Source: an uncultured Oscillospiraceae bacterium (GTDB lineage: Bacteria > Bacillota > Clostridia > Oscillospirales > Oscillospiraceae). From it: 64,000 bases of DNA. A model generated the notes under the pieces. It saw nothing but the letters and a program-made list of their open reading frames with translations, ran no database searches and was not told the origin of the DNA. This document shows positions 21,289-30,341 of this stretch, piece by piece (within the stretch, counting starts at the first letter, position 1; every line of letters starts with the position of its first letter). Position numbers and translations under genes: made by a program. The DNA is taken from positions 1-64,000 of the forward strand of contig CAKTPO010000001.1 of the NCBI GenBank assembly GCA_934591845.1, in the 5' to 3' direction.

Positions 21289-22519
21289 GAGTATTCTCCT
21301 CCTGGGCGGGCATATCCCCGCATCCACGGTATATTTCCATGAGTTTTTGGTAATAAACAGGCAAAGTATCAAAGGGAAGATCCCGACAGTTTTCGCTTAG
21401 TTGCTCCATCAGCCCGGGAGCTTCCCACAGCCGCAGGATCGTCTGCTTGAGCTGGGCTACATCGCCGCTTTCAAATAAGAACCCGGTCTTTCCCTCCTGG
21501 ATGAGTTCCGGGATACCCCCAATACGGGCACCAACCACCGGAGTGCCGTAGAGCTGGCTCTCCATAACGGAAAAGGGACAGTTTTCATAGCATTCGGAGG
21601 GGCATATGGAGAATCGGGCTTGGCGTACCACCGTTTCCAAAGCAGTTCCTTGTAAAAAACCCAGGTTTTGAATATTAGAAGCTTGTCCGAGCAAGGATTC
21701 CAAAGGCCCGGTTCCTGCAAAAACAAAGGGAATCTGAGGAAGCTCTTTACAGGCTTTAACCAAGGTTTCTACACCTTTTTCCTGGCTGAATCTTCCAAAA
21801 TAGAGGACATAGTCCTTCTTTTGGGCTTCTTTCCAGGGAATATCCTCCACAAAATTGTGGAGCGCAACGGTTCTGGATGCCAGTACCGGATTTGTATCCA
21901 GCTTCGTTTTCATAAATTGGGAGCAGCAAAGAATGGTGTCGATGTTTTCATATACCCGATTGCTGTTCCAAATCCGGGCTTCCAGCATTCCAACAAGACT
22001 TTTGGCCCGGGAACCATGAATGCACCGGCCTTTCAGGCAATTCTCAAAGTGTCCGCCCAAGCATTTTTCACAGTTCTCGTCTGTTTGCGGATTCCGGCAC
22101 AGATGGTTTGGGCAGACCAACTGATAGTCGTGGGCGGTATAAATTACCCGACACGGATGCCCTTCTTTTTTCCAATTCCGCAGTTCCAGAAGAATGCTGG
22201 GTGTCAACTGGTAGTTGAAATTATTCAAATGGCATACATCCGGCTGGAAATCCTCTAAAACCAGCCGCAGCTTTTTCCGGGCCTCGGAGGAATAAATGGT
22301 CTTTACGGGATACAGAAGCTTTGCGAGCTTGGAGCCCCCGTGAAAGTCCATATCCTTGGTGTAAGCATTTACGTGGTTTCCTACACAGCGGCCGGAATGC
22401 TCCATGCCAAAATACTGGACCTCATGGCCCTGAGACTGCAAATAAGCCCCCAACCGGAAAATATAGGTTTCCGACCCGCCATTTGGGTGCAGAAACTTGT
22501 TGATTATGAGAATTTTCAT
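21281..22519 (-). CDS. GT4 family glycosyltransferase
   Basis: This 412-residue GT-B enzyme has the N-terminal MKILIINKFLHPNGGSETYI (acceptor side) and the C-terminal donor site with YVLYFGRFSQEKGVETLV and PSECYENCPFSVMESQLYG. A cysteine cluster around residues 135-165 (CPNHLC...CEKCLGGHFENC) is typical of a GT4 subgroup with a zinc-like insert. The ATG follows TAAGGAG, 9 bases after the previous gene. It is the middle gene of a GT4-GT4-radical SAM operon, probably for a cell-surface glycan. Confidence 0.88.
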   Translation of the reverse strand: MKILIINKFLHPNGGSETYIFRLGAYLQSQGHEVQYFGMEHSGRCVGNHVNAYTKDMDFHGGSKLAKLLYPVKTIYSSEARKKLRLVLEDFQPDVCHLNNFNYQLTPSILLELRNWKKEGHPCRVIYTAHDYQLVCPNHLCRNPQTDENCEKCLGGHFENCLKGRCIHGSRAKSLVGMLEARIWNSNRVYENIDTILCCSQFMKTKLDTNPVLASRTVALHNFVEDIPWKEAQKKDYVLYFGRFSQEKGVETLVKACKELPQIPFVFAGTGPLESLLGQASNIQNLGFLQGTALETVVRQARFSICPSECYENCPFSVMESQLYGTPVVGARIGGIPELIQEGKTGFLFESGDVAQLKQTILRLWEAPGLMEQLSENCRDLPFDTLPVYYQKLMEIYRGCGDMPAQEENTHG

Positions 22520-22528
22520 AGATTCTCC

Positions 22529-23662
22529 TTAATATAGGGCCAGTGTTTGCTGAACAACATCGTCCCAATTGTATTTTCCAAGAATGTATTCGCAGGCACC
22601 TTCCTTAAATCGGGCAACGGTTTCCGGGGAATCACACAGCATTTGCAGCTTTTCCCGCAAATCATCTCTGTTTCCCTTTTGGAACGTCACAGCGTGGTTT
22701 TTGACCACCTCGGTGCATTCCGGAATATCAGAAACCAGACAGGCATTGCTATAGCTCATTGCCTCCAAAAGACTCAGAGGCATTCCCTCCAAATCCGATG
22801 GCAGGGTATAAAAATAGGCATTGCTGTAAAGTTCCTCTAAAGGCCGCCCCTGGACAAAATCCGTAAACAGGATCCGATCATCTCCATCGGCCAGGGAAAT
22901 CAGTTCCCGCTTAAAGACACCGGAGTCAGAACTGCCGCCTGCAATCACCAGTTTCTTGTCGGTTTTTACCTGCCGGAAAGCAAGAACCAGATTGGCCAAT
23001 CCCTTTTCCGGCACCAGACGGCCTAAAAACAGAATATAGTCATTCTTCCCCAGACCGTAAAGAGCGGTGATTTCCTGCGGCTGGCAGCACACCGGGCGGC
23101 TGATGCCGTTGGGGATAAAGACAGTCTTCCGGCCGTAGGTTTCCAGAAAGTAATTCTGCACGTTCTGAGACAGAACAATGATCTCATCAGCACAGTGGAC
23201 GGCTACCCATTCGCCGAATTTAATATAACGGCTGGCAAGGCCGCCCCACTTTGCCCGCTGCCAGTCAATGCCGTGGATGGTAGCAATACAGCGTTTCCCA
23301 AAAAGCTTGGGCAGCCACAGCATGGCGCAGGGGCCTTCCGCATGAAAATGCACAACATCGTAGGGAGAAAAGGCACAGAACAGCGCCCCAAATACGGAAG
23401 AAGTCATGGCGGCAAAGCCTTTTCGGTTGACGGTCGGTACGGTTTTCAGTCGGATTCCCTTATAGGATTTCAAAGCCTCCGTGTCAAATTCTTTGCCGCT
23501 GATGTGATGGCCGGAGCGATTGTAGCAGGTGACCCGATGGCCCATGGCCACCATTCTGGTGGAGAGTTCTTCCACCACCACCTCAACGCCTCCCTCCCGG
23601 GAGGGAACCCGTTTCTGACCCAGCATGGCAATATTCAGTTTCTCTTTTCCGTGTCTGCCCAT
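22529..23662 (-). CDS. GT4 family glycosyltransferase
   Basis: This 377-residue GT-B enzyme begins LNIAMLGQKRVPSREGGVE, a start common in capsule and exopolysaccharide GT4 enzymes (rhamnosyl- or galactosyltransferase-like). Donor-site motifs are YILFLGRLVPEKGLANLV and PSDLEGMPLSLLEAMSY. The ATG at 23662 has AAAGGAG upstream. Earlier in-frame starts up to 23725 lie at or next to the transcription start implied by the promoter at 23737-23765. It is the first gene of the operon with the next GT4 and a radical SAM gene. Confidence 0.88.
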   Translation of the reverse strand: MGRHGKEKLNIAMLGQKRVPSREGGVEVVVEELSTRMVAMGHRVTCYNRSGHHISGKEFDTEALKSYKGIRLKTVPTVNRKGFAAMTSSVFGALFCAFSPYDVVHFHAEGPCAMLWLPKLFGKRCIATIHGIDWQRAKWGGLASRYIKFGEWVAVHCADEIIVLSQNVQNYFLETYGRKTVFIPNGISRPVCCQPQEITALYGLGKNDYILFLGRLVPEKGLANLVLAFRQVKTDKKLVIAGGSSDSGVFKRELISLADGDDRILFTDFVQGRPLEELYSNAYFYTLPSDLEGMPLSLLEAMSYSNACLVSDIPECTEVVKNHAVTFQKGNRDDLREKLQMLCDSPETVARFKEGACEYILGKYNWDDVVQQTLALY

Positions 23663-23736
23663 GGGCAACGGCTCCTTTACTTGCCGGTGAGAAGATGACC
23701 CCGAAACCGGCATAATAAAACACACTAACGTAACTT

Positions 23737-23765
23737 ATTATACTATGGTTTCGGGGAAATTACAA
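23737..23765 (-). promoter_or_regulatory. SigA-type promoter of the GT4-GT4-radical SAM operon
   Basis: On the minus strand TTGTAA (23760-23765), 17 bases, TATAAT (23737-23742). Confidence 0.75.
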
Positions 23766-23771
23766 GAGGCG

Positions 23772-25919
23772 TTATTGGAAACTGATTTTAGAGGCATCTG
23801 AAAAAGTTCTTGGAGTGACGATGGTATCAAATTGAACGATCAGTCCCTGGCCATCCCGGGGAATACCGATCACATTTCCGGCACCAAACACCGGATGATT
23901 GACCCGGCGGCCGACCAGGTCAGCGGGTACCGACTGCTGAGGCCCCAAATCCTCGGTATTGCGAATCTGCTCCATGGTTTTTTCTTCCAGTCCCGGCTCC
24001 AGCGGAACGGCATAATCTACATTTTCCTTCTCGGCATTAAAAAGAAAACGGCTGGGATACCGGAAGGAACCGTCATAGCCCTGTCCTGCTGCATCGGACA
24101 AAAACAGCCGGTCCCGGGAGCGGGTAAAGGCTACATAGCAAAGCCGCCGTTCTTCCTCTAGTTTTTCCCGGGTGTTGGCCCGCTTTCCGGGGAAAATACC
24201 TTCGGACAGACCGCAGAGGAACACCACCGGAAACTCCAACCCCTTGGCAGAATGGATGGTCATCAGCTTTACCGCCTGGGTCCGCTCACCGGTATCCATG
24301 TTGGTAAACAGTGCCGCATGGTCTAAATAATTGCCCAGAGTTACAGTCTCCCCTGCTTTTCGGGTAAACTCAAAGATGGCCTGCTTTAATTCAGCCAGGT
24401 TGTCCAGACGTTCTTCCTCCCCTGCTGTGCGCAGGGCGTTTTCATAGCCGCTGTCCTGAAGTACTCCGGCCAGCAAATCGGTCAGATCCATGGTCTCAAA
24501 AATAGCCCGATACTTTTCAATCAGTCGGGCGTATTCTCCGGCACGGCTTCTGCGGAAAGAATCTGTATTGAGATTGGCAAGCAGCGCATCGTAAAGCGTA
24601 CCCCCATGTTGGGCGGCATAGGCTTTCAGGGCTGCAATGCGTGTGCGGCCTACGCCTCTGCGGGGTTCATTGACGGTCCGCAGAAAGCTGATGTCGTCCG
24701 GGTGATACACCATGCGCAGATAACTGATCACGTCTTTGATTTCCTTGCGTTTGTAAAACTCCACGCCGGAGTATAGGACATAAGGAATTCTATTCTTAAA
24801 AAGGGATTCTTCCAGAGCACGGGATACGTAATGCGCACGGTAAAGCACGGCCATATCCGAATAGGACAGGGCTTCCTCTCCCTCATGGAGCGCACGCATA
24901 TTGGCCGTGACCCAATCCGCTTCCAAGGCACTGGTCTTGGCGTGGAAATACAGAGGCTTGCGGTCATCTTTCCGCACTGCGGTAAGCTGCTTTTCCAGCC
25001 GATCCCGATTTTTCCCGATCAAGGCATTGGAAGCTGCCAAAATCTGGGGAGTGGAGCGGTAGTTTTCGTTGAGGTAAATGGTGGTGGCTCCGGGATGACG
25101 GCTGGGGAATTCCAGAATGAAATTCACGTTTGCGCCCCGCCAGGTATAGATGGTCTGATCCGGGTCCCCTACAACAAAGAGGTTTTTGTGATAGCCGGAA
25201 AGCAGTTCTGCCAGGGCGTACTGGTCTTTGTCAATGTCCTGGAATTCGTCTACCATGATGTATTCCAGACGCTTCTGCCACTTTTCCAGCACTTCCCTGC
25301 TGCTGTTTAGAATATGCAGCGCAAAATAGACCAAATCATCAAAATCCAGGGCAAAGCACTTGCGCTGCTCATAAAAATAGCGATAGAGAATTTTATCCTT
25401 TAAGGTGGAAGCACTTTGGGTCAGCTCCAAAAGGTGGTCAAGATCAGGGTCAACCAGGGTTTTGACGTACCCTCTGCCGCCTTTGCGCCAGCCAATGTGG
25501 TCAATGGCCTCCTGGATGGTAATGTCCCGGCCCGTAATGCCCAGATCCTCAAAAACCGTTGCCAGCATGGCCTTTTTGTCTTCCTCATCCATAATGAGAA
25601 AGGCTTTCGGATACCCCACCACATGACTGTCCTCTTTCAATAGACTGACACAAAAGCCATGAAAGGTGGTGATACGGGCAAGATCCTGATCCGGAAGCTG
25701 TTTGCGGATCCGCTTTTTCATTTCCGCCGCAGCCTTGTTGGTAAAGGTAACGCAAAGAATATTGGCGGTGGAGATGCCCAGAACATCTACCAGGTACAAA
25801 TACCGGGCAGTCAGCGTTTTGGTCTTGCCGGAACCGGCACCGGCCACCACACGGATATACCCCTCCGTTGTCGTAGCGGCCTGCCGCTGGGCGGGATTCA
25901 ACTGAGAAAGATACTCCAT
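23772..25919 (-). CDS. ATP-dependent DNA helicase, UvrD/Rep family (second copy)
   Basis: This 715-residue superfamily 1A helicase has GAGSGKTKTL (Walker A), VDEFQDIDKDQY (Walker B), GDPDQTIYTWRGA, MTIHSAKGLEFPVVF and VAFTRSRDRLF. The C-terminal tail VNHPVFGAGNVIGI is a short version of the PcrA Tudor-like domain. It differs throughout from the helicase at 2771, so it is a paralogue, not a recent duplicate. It is shorter by about 80 residues. The role is probably in repair or replication restart. Confidence 0.9.
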   Translation of the reverse strand: MEYLSQLNPAQRQAATTTEGYIRVVAGAGSGKTKTLTARYLYLVDVLGISTANILCVTFTNKAAAEMKKRIRKQLPDQDLARITTFHGFCVSLLKEDSHVVGYPKAFLIMDEEDKKAMLATVFEDLGITGRDITIQEAIDHIGWRKGGRGYVKTLVDPDLDHLLELTQSASTLKDKILYRYFYEQRKCFALDFDDLVYFALHILNSSREVLEKWQKRLEYIMVDEFQDIDKDQYALAELLSGYHKNLFVVGDPDQTIYTWRGANVNFILEFPSRHPGATTIYLNENYRSTPQILAASNALIGKNRDRLEKQLTAVRKDDRKPLYFHAKTSALEADWVTANMRALHEGEEALSYSDMAVLYRAHYVSRALEESLFKNRIPYVLYSGVEFYKRKEIKDVISYLRMVYHPDDISFLRTVNEPRRGVGRTRIAALKAYAAQHGGTLYDALLANLNTDSFRRSRAGEYARLIEKYRAIFETMDLTDLLAGVLQDSGYENALRTAGEEERLDNLAELKQAIFEFTRKAGETVTLGNYLDHAALFTNMDTGERTQAVKLMTIHSAKGLEFPVVFLCGLSEGIFPGKRANTREKLEEERRLCYVAFTRSRDRLFLSDAAGQGYDGSFRYPSRFLFNAEKENVDYAVPLEPGLEEKTMEQIRNTEDLGPQQSVPADLVGRRVNHPVFGAGNVIGIPRDGQGLIVQFDTIVTPRTFSDASKISFQ

Positions 25920-26044
25920 GGGAAACCTCCTTGCACCATTCCTAAGGAAACTTATCTAATTATAAAACATACTATCGGAAATGTCCACTGCCTTTTCTGC
26001 AAAAACAAAAATTCATTTCCTAAAAACATTTTTGGGGATACCTC

Positions 26045-26073
26045 TTGCAATTTGCGCATTCCGGTGGTATACT
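26045..26073 (+). promoter_or_regulatory. promoter of the aromatic amino acid operon
   Basis: TTGCAA (26045-26050), 17 bases, TATACT (26068-26073). It lies 31 bases before the leader peptide start. Confidence 0.82.
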
Positions 26074-26103
26074 CTGAGTATCCCATTTTGGAGGGCAACT
26101 CGA

Positions 26104-26166
26104 ATGCAGAACCTGTTCGCAGCCAACTTTTATTACTACTATTACTTTTTTACCCGAAAAAAGTAA
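26104..26166 (+). CDS. Phe/Tyr-rich leader peptide of the aro operon
   Basis: This 20-codon frame encodes M-QNLFAAN-FYYYYYFF-TRKK. It has a strong ribosome site, GGAGGG (26090-26095), 8 bases before the ATG. Nine of its 20 residues are Phe or Tyr, with eight in a row at codons 9-16 (26128-26151). The stop lies 2 bases before the antiterminator arm. The peptide is a sensor of charged tRNA-Phe and tRNA-Tyr, as in classical PheL-type attenuation. The enzymes encoded downstream make exactly these amino acids. Confidence 0.9.
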   Translation: MQNLFAANFYYYYYFFTRKK

Positions 26167-26168
26167 TA

Positions 26169-26246
26169 GAAATTTGTGCTACGATTCTTTTGGGATCGAA
26201 ATAGGAAGCGTTACGCCGCACGAATTTCCGTGCGGCGTTTATTTTT
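26169..26246 (+). promoter_or_regulatory. transcription attenuator (antiterminator and terminator) of the aro operon
   Basis: The terminator stem is ACGCCGCACG (26213-26222) with CGTGCGGCGT (26229-26238), followed by TTATTTTTTA. The competing arm GAAATTTGTGC (26169-26179) pairs with GCACGAATTTC (26218-26228) over 11 consecutive positions, one of them G-U. That pairing consumes the terminator's left arm and loop. A ribosome stalled at the Phe/Tyr codons leaves 26169-26179 free and allows read-through. A ribosome at the stop codon covers it and allows termination. Confidence 0.88.
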
Positions 26247-26264
26247 TACAAGGAGATGGAGAAA

Positions 26265-27266
26265 ATGATCGCGATTTTAAAGAACAATACCACCCAGGAG
26301 CAGAAAGAACGGCTGATTACCTGGCTGAAAAATCAGGAGTTGGATGTGCATGTATCCGAAGGAAAGCAAGTGACCATTCTTGGCCTGGTGGGTGACACCA
26401 GCCGGGTGGACATCGAGCTTCTGGCATCCCTGGAAATGGTCGAGTCCGTCAAGCGGGTTTCGGAGCCTTTCAAGCAGGCGAACCGGAAATTTCACCCGAA
26501 GGATACCATTGTGGAGGTTGGCAATACCCGCATTGGGGGCGGCTATTTTAGCATCATTGCCGGGCCTTGCTCGGTGGAATCTGAGGAACAGCTGGTGGGC
26601 ATCGCCAAAGCGGTAAAGGAAAGCGGCGCAACCATGCTCCGGGGCGGGGCCTTTAAACCCAGAACTTCCCCCTACGCCTTTCAGGGCCTGGGTGCGGAAG
26701 GTCTGCGGCTTCTGGAAATTGCCAAGCAGGAAACAGGACTGCCCATTGTAACGGAAATCATGAATATTAACACCCTGGACCTGTTTCAAAATGTAGATCT
26801 GATTCAGGTCGGCGCCCGGAATATGCAGAATTTTGACCTTCTGAAAGAACTGGGCAAGACAAAGAAGCCCATCCTTTTGAAGCGGGGCTTGGCCAACACC
26901 TTGCAGGAATTGCTGATGAGTGCGGAATACATTATGAGTGAGGGAAATGAAAATGTCATTCTCTGTGAGCGGGGTATCCGAACCTTTGAAACCTACACCC
27001 GCAATACCATGGATATTTCCGCCATTCCTGTACTGCACGAACTGAGCCATCTTCCCGTGATCGCAGACCCCAGCCACGCCACAGGCAAAGCCCGGCTGGT
27101 ATCCAGCATGTCCTGCGCCGCTGTAGCCGCCGGTGCCGACGGGCTGATGATCGAGGTGCATAACGCACCGGAAAAAGCCCTGTGTGATGGAGCGCAGTCT
27201 CTGACTCCTGCCCAGTTCAGGGAGGTTAGCCGCCGGGTCCATAGTCTCCGGGAGGTGTTGGCATGA
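26265..27266 (+). CDS. aroF: 3-deoxy-7-phosphoheptulonate synthase (DAHP synthase, type I-beta)
   Basis: This 333-residue enzyme condenses phosphoenolpyruvate and erythrose 4-phosphate in the first step of the shikimate pathway. A ferredoxin-like N-terminal regulatory domain (about 1-70) precedes the KDO8PS-like barrel with FSIIAGPCSVES, LRGGAFKPRTSPYAFQG and PVIADPSHATG. The start is set at the ATG at 26265 because AAGGAG ends at 26255 and abuts the earlier ATG at 26256. It is the first enzyme gene after the attenuator and overlaps tyrA by 4 bases (ATGA). The N-terminal domain suggests feedback control by an aromatic end product. Confidence 0.95.
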   Translation: MIAILKNNTTQEQKERLITWLKNQELDVHVSEGKQVTILGLVGDTSRVDIELLASLEMVESVKRVSEPFKQANRKFHPKDTIVEVGNTRIGGGYFSIIAGPCSVESEEQLVGIAKAVKESGATMLRGGAFKPRTSPYAFQGLGAEGLRLLEIAKQETGLPIVTEIMNINTLDLFQNVDLIQVGARNMQNFDLLKELGKTKKPILLKRGLANTLQELLMSAEYIMSEGNENVILCERGIRTFETYTRNTMDISAIPVLHELSHLPVIADPSHATGKARLVSSMSCAAVAAGADGLMIEVHNAPEKALCDGAQSLTPAQFREVSRRVHSLREVLA

Positions 27267-28093
27267 CCGTAGGTGTTCTGGGTCTGGGCCTGATTGGTGG
27301 CTCTCTGGCCAGAGCCTATGCCCTGGCCGGTCATACGGTCTATGCAAAGGACAGCGATGAAAAGACCTTATCCTTTGCCATTCTCTCCGGTGCGGTCCAG
27401 GGAAGACTGGATGAATCTACTGCTTGCAAGTGTGACCTAATTTTCCTTGCCGTGTATCCCGGGGACTGTGCCTGTTGGCTGGAAGAAAATGGCCGGTACC
27501 TTCGGAAAGAAACCTTGGTGCTGGATTGCTGCGGCATTAAAAAAGAAGTCTGTACCCGGTGCTTCCCGGTGGCCAAGAAATACGGATTTACCTTTGTAGG
27601 GGGCCACCCCATGGCAGGCTCCCAGTTTTCCGGCTTTAAGTACAGCCGGGGCGACCTGTTTCAAGGGGCACCTATGGTGCTGGTTCCTCCCCGGTATGAC
27701 GACATTGGTCTGCTGCAACGGGTGAAAGATGCCCTGGAACCTTGTGGGTTTGGCATGTTCTCCGTGACCAGTGCCCAGGAGCATGACAAAATGATTGCCT
27801 TTACCTCTCAGATGCCCCATGTGCTGAGCAATGCCTTTATCAAGTCCCCTACTGCCCAAAAGCACAAGGGTTTCTCGGCGGGAAGTTATAAGGATTTGAC
27901 CAGAGTAGCCTGGCTCAACGCCCCCATGTGGAGTGAGCTGTTCTTGGAGAACCGGGAGAATCTTCTCTTTGAGTTGGACACCTATATGAATGCCCTACAG
28001 GCTTACCGGGATGCCCTGTCAAACCGGGATGCGGATACCCTGACCGCACTGCTGGAAGCGGGTAAAAAAGCAAAGGAGGAAGTGGACGGATGA
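27263..28093 (+). CDS. tyrA: prephenate dehydrogenase
   Basis: This 276-residue enzyme converts prephenate to 4-hydroxyphenylpyruvate for tyrosine. It starts with the Rossmann motif VGVLGLGLIGGSLA and contains GGHPMAGSQFSGF, a substrate-site segment of the family. It lacks a C-terminal ACT domain, so direct feedback inhibition at this step is not evident. The start overlaps aroF and the stop overlaps aroB, each by 4 bases. Confidence 0.94.
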   Translation: MTVGVLGLGLIGGSLARAYALAGHTVYAKDSDEKTLSFAILSGAVQGRLDESTACKCDLIFLAVYPGDCACWLEENGRYLRKETLVLDCCGIKKEVCTRCFPVAKKYGFTFVGGHPMAGSQFSGFKYSRGDLFQGAPMVLVPPRYDDIGLLQRVKDALEPCGFGMFSVTSAQEHDKMIAFTSQMPHVLSNAFIKSPTAQKHKGFSAGSYKDLTRVAWLNAPMWSELFLENRENLLFELDTYMNALQAYRDALSNRDADTLTALLEAGKKAKEEVDG

Positions 28094-29142
28094 AAACGGT
28101 AACGGTAGCGGCCTCCCGCCGATATGATATTCTGATAGGGCCGGGACTGCTGTGCCAGTTGGGCAGCTGTGTTCGCTCTCTGGGCAACATCCAAACGGTA
28201 TGTCTTGTCAGTGACAGTACCGTAGATCCCCTTTACGGAAATCAGGCAGAGGAAAGTCTGCGCTGGGCGGGGATCCGGGTTTTGCGCTTTGTGTTTCCAG
28301 CGGGAGAGTCCAGCAAAAGCAGCGAAACCTATTGGAAATTGCAAACTTTTCTGGTAGAAAACCACCTGACCCGGACAGATGCGCTGGTGGCCTTAGGCGG
28401 TGGCGTGGTAGGAGATCTGACCGGATTTGCGGCAGCGACGTTCCAGCGTGGCATTCGCTTTATTCAGGTGCCTACCACCCTTTTGGCGGCGGTTGATTCC
28501 TCTGTAGGGGGAAAAACAGCCATTGACGTTCCCGGCGGTAAAAATATGGTCGGGGCATTTTGGCAGCCAAGCCTGGTACTGTGCGATACGGACACGCTGG
28601 ATACCCTTCCCCAGGGCATTTTCAGGGATGGCTGTGCGGAGGTTTTGAAATACGGGGTTATTTTTGACCGGGCATTTTTTGAGTATCTGGCCAAAACCGG
28701 CCCTGACTTTGACCGGGAGACGGTTATTGAGCGTTGTGTCACCCTAAAACGGGATGTAGTCGCCATGGACGAATACGACAACGGCGCCCGGAAGCTTTTG
28801 AACTTAGGGCATACCTTTGGCCACGGTGTAGAGGCCCAGAGCAATTACACCCTGTCTCACGGAAAATCTGTAGCCATCGGCCTTGCCATAATTGCCAGAG
28901 CTGCGGCACACAAAGGCATTCTGGGAGAGGAAGACTGTTTTCGCATTCTCAATGCCCTGGCCCTCTACGGTTTGCCCACCGCCACGGATATTTCCCCGGA
29001 ACGTATTGCAAAAACGGCTCTCTCAGATAAGAAGCGGGCCGGTTCAAGCGTGAGTCTGGTTGTTCCCGAGGCCATTGGCAGTTGTGTACTCACGCCCGTT
29101 CCCGTGGACGACATACTGGGCTGGATCGAGGCGGGGATGTGA
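28090..29142 (+). CDS. aroB: 3-dehydroquinate synthase
   Basis: This 350-residue NAD- and metal-dependent enzyme cyclises DAHP to 3-dehydroquinate. Motifs are ALGGGVVGDLTGFAAATFQRG (nucleotide site), DSSVGGKTAID, and the metal ligands in DGCAEVLKYG, LNLGHTFGH and LSHGKSVAIG. The start overlaps tyrA by 4 bases; aroA follows after 2 bases. Confidence 0.95.
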   Translation: MKTVTVAASRRYDILIGPGLLCQLGSCVRSLGNIQTVCLVSDSTVDPLYGNQAEESLRWAGIRVLRFVFPAGESSKSSETYWKLQTFLVENHLTRTDALVALGGGVVGDLTGFAAATFQRGIRFIQVPTTLLAAVDSSVGGKTAIDVPGGKNMVGAFWQPSLVLCDTDTLDTLPQGIFRDGCAEVLKYGVIFDRAFFEYLAKTGPDFDRETVIERCVTLKRDVVAMDEYDNGARKLLNLGHTFGHGVEAQSNYTLSHGKSVAIGLAIIARAAAHKGILGEEDCFRILNALALYGLPTATDISPERIAKTALSDKKRAGSSVSLVVPEAIGSCVLTPVPVDDILGWIEAGM

Positions 29143-29144
29143 CT

Positions 29145-30341
29145 ATGGATCTGACCATCACGCCTGGAAAGCTTCAAGGGAAAGTAGGAGCCATCCCCTC
29201 TAAATCCCAGGCCCACAGAATGCTGATTTGCGCCGCTTTTGCAGATGCGCCTACTTTTTTAGGCTGCCCGGAAACCAACCGGGACATTGACGCGACTGCC
29301 CAATGTCTGATTGCTCTGGGTGCGCAAATTACCCGCAGCCCACAGGGCTTTGCGGTAACACCCATACAGAAAGTTCCAAAAAGTGCCATCCTATCCTGTC
29401 AGGACAGCGGCTCTACCCTTCGTTTTCTGCTGCCGGTGGCCGGTGCTTTGGGGTGTGACACCACCTTTTTATTGAACGGTCGTCTCCCCCAGCGGCCGCT
29501 CAGTCCTTTATGGGAGGAAATGGAACGAATGGGCTGCCACCTGTCCCGCCCAACGGAAAACACGGTGCGCTGTCAAGGAAGACTGCAAGCGGGTACTTAC
29601 ACAATTAATGGCGGTGTTTCCAGCCAGTTTATTACGGGGCTTTTGCTGGCACTGGCCCTGGTGCCGGGAGAAAGCCGCCTGACAGTACTGGGCCAGTTGG
29701 AATCCGCCCCCTATGCGACCATGACACAGCGGGTCATGGCTCTATTCGGCAAAAATACAGAGGGCCTGGCGGTTTCCGGCGGGTGCTTCCATTCCCCGGG
29801 AAAACAGTCTGTAGAGGGTGACTGGAGCAATGCTGCCTTCTTTCTGGCGGCCAAGGCTCTGGAAAGTGACATTCAGGTGGAAAACCTGAATTTGGATTCC
29901 GCCCAAGGAGATCGGGCTTGCTTTACACTGCTGCCGGAGCTTGTAAAAGAACAACGTACCATTTGCGCCGCCGACATTCCGGACCTTGTGCCTATTTTAT
30001 CCGTTGTGGCAGCAGCTGCTCACGGTGCTGTGTTTACAAATATTCATCGGTTGCGGCTGAAAGAATCGGACCGGGTTGAATCGGTAATTCAAATGCTCAA
30101 AGACCTGGGAGGCAAAGCGGAGGCGGTGGGAGATACCCTGCGGGTCTATGGCACCGGCCTTACCGGTGGTACGGTAGACAGCCGCAATGACCACCGCATT
30201 GCCATGTCCGCAGCCGTCGCTTCTACGGTATGCAGCAAGAGCGTTACCATCCTGGGGGCAGAGTGTACCGAAAAATCCTACCCCAGCTTCTTTGGGGAAT
30301 TCAAACGATTGGGAGGCAGCTATGAGCAGCACGTACGGTGA
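29145..30341 (+). CDS. aroA: 3-phosphoshikimate 1-carboxyvinyltransferase (EPSP synthase)
   Basis: This 398-residue enzyme joins shikimate 3-phosphate and phosphoenolpyruvate. IPSKSQAHRMLICAAF holds the substrate-binding Lys-Ser, and DSGSTLRFLLPVAG matches the family's (D/N)SGT-R block. LKESDRVES and NDHRIAM lie near the C-terminus. The ATG at 29145, 2 bases after aroB, is preferred over the earlier in-frame start at 29082 inside aroB. The 3' end overlaps aroC by 20 bases. Confidence 0.95.
   Translation: MDLTITPGKLQGKVGAIPSKSQAHRMLICAAFADAPTFLGCPETNRDIDATAQCLIALGAQITRSPQGFAVTPIQKVPKSAILSCQDSGSTLRFLLPVAGALGCDTTFLLNGRLPQRPLSPLWEEMERMGCHLSRPTENTVRCQGRLQAGTYTINGGVSSQFITGLLLALALVPGESRLTVLGQLESAPYATMTQRVMALFGKNTEGLAVSGGCFHSPGKQSVEGDWSNAAFFLAAKALESDIQVENLNLDSAQGDRACFTLLPELVKEQRTICAADIPDLVPILSVVAAAAHGAVFTNIHRLRLKESDRVESVIQMLKDLGGKAEAVGDTLRVYGTGLTGGTVDSRNDHRIAMSAAVASTVCSKSVTILGAECTEKSYPSFFGEFKRLGGSYEQHVR

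Noticed and set aside
25920..26264. T-box leader upstream of aroF
   Set aside because: No GGTGGTACCGCG-type sequence is present; the leader instead shows peptide-based attenuation.
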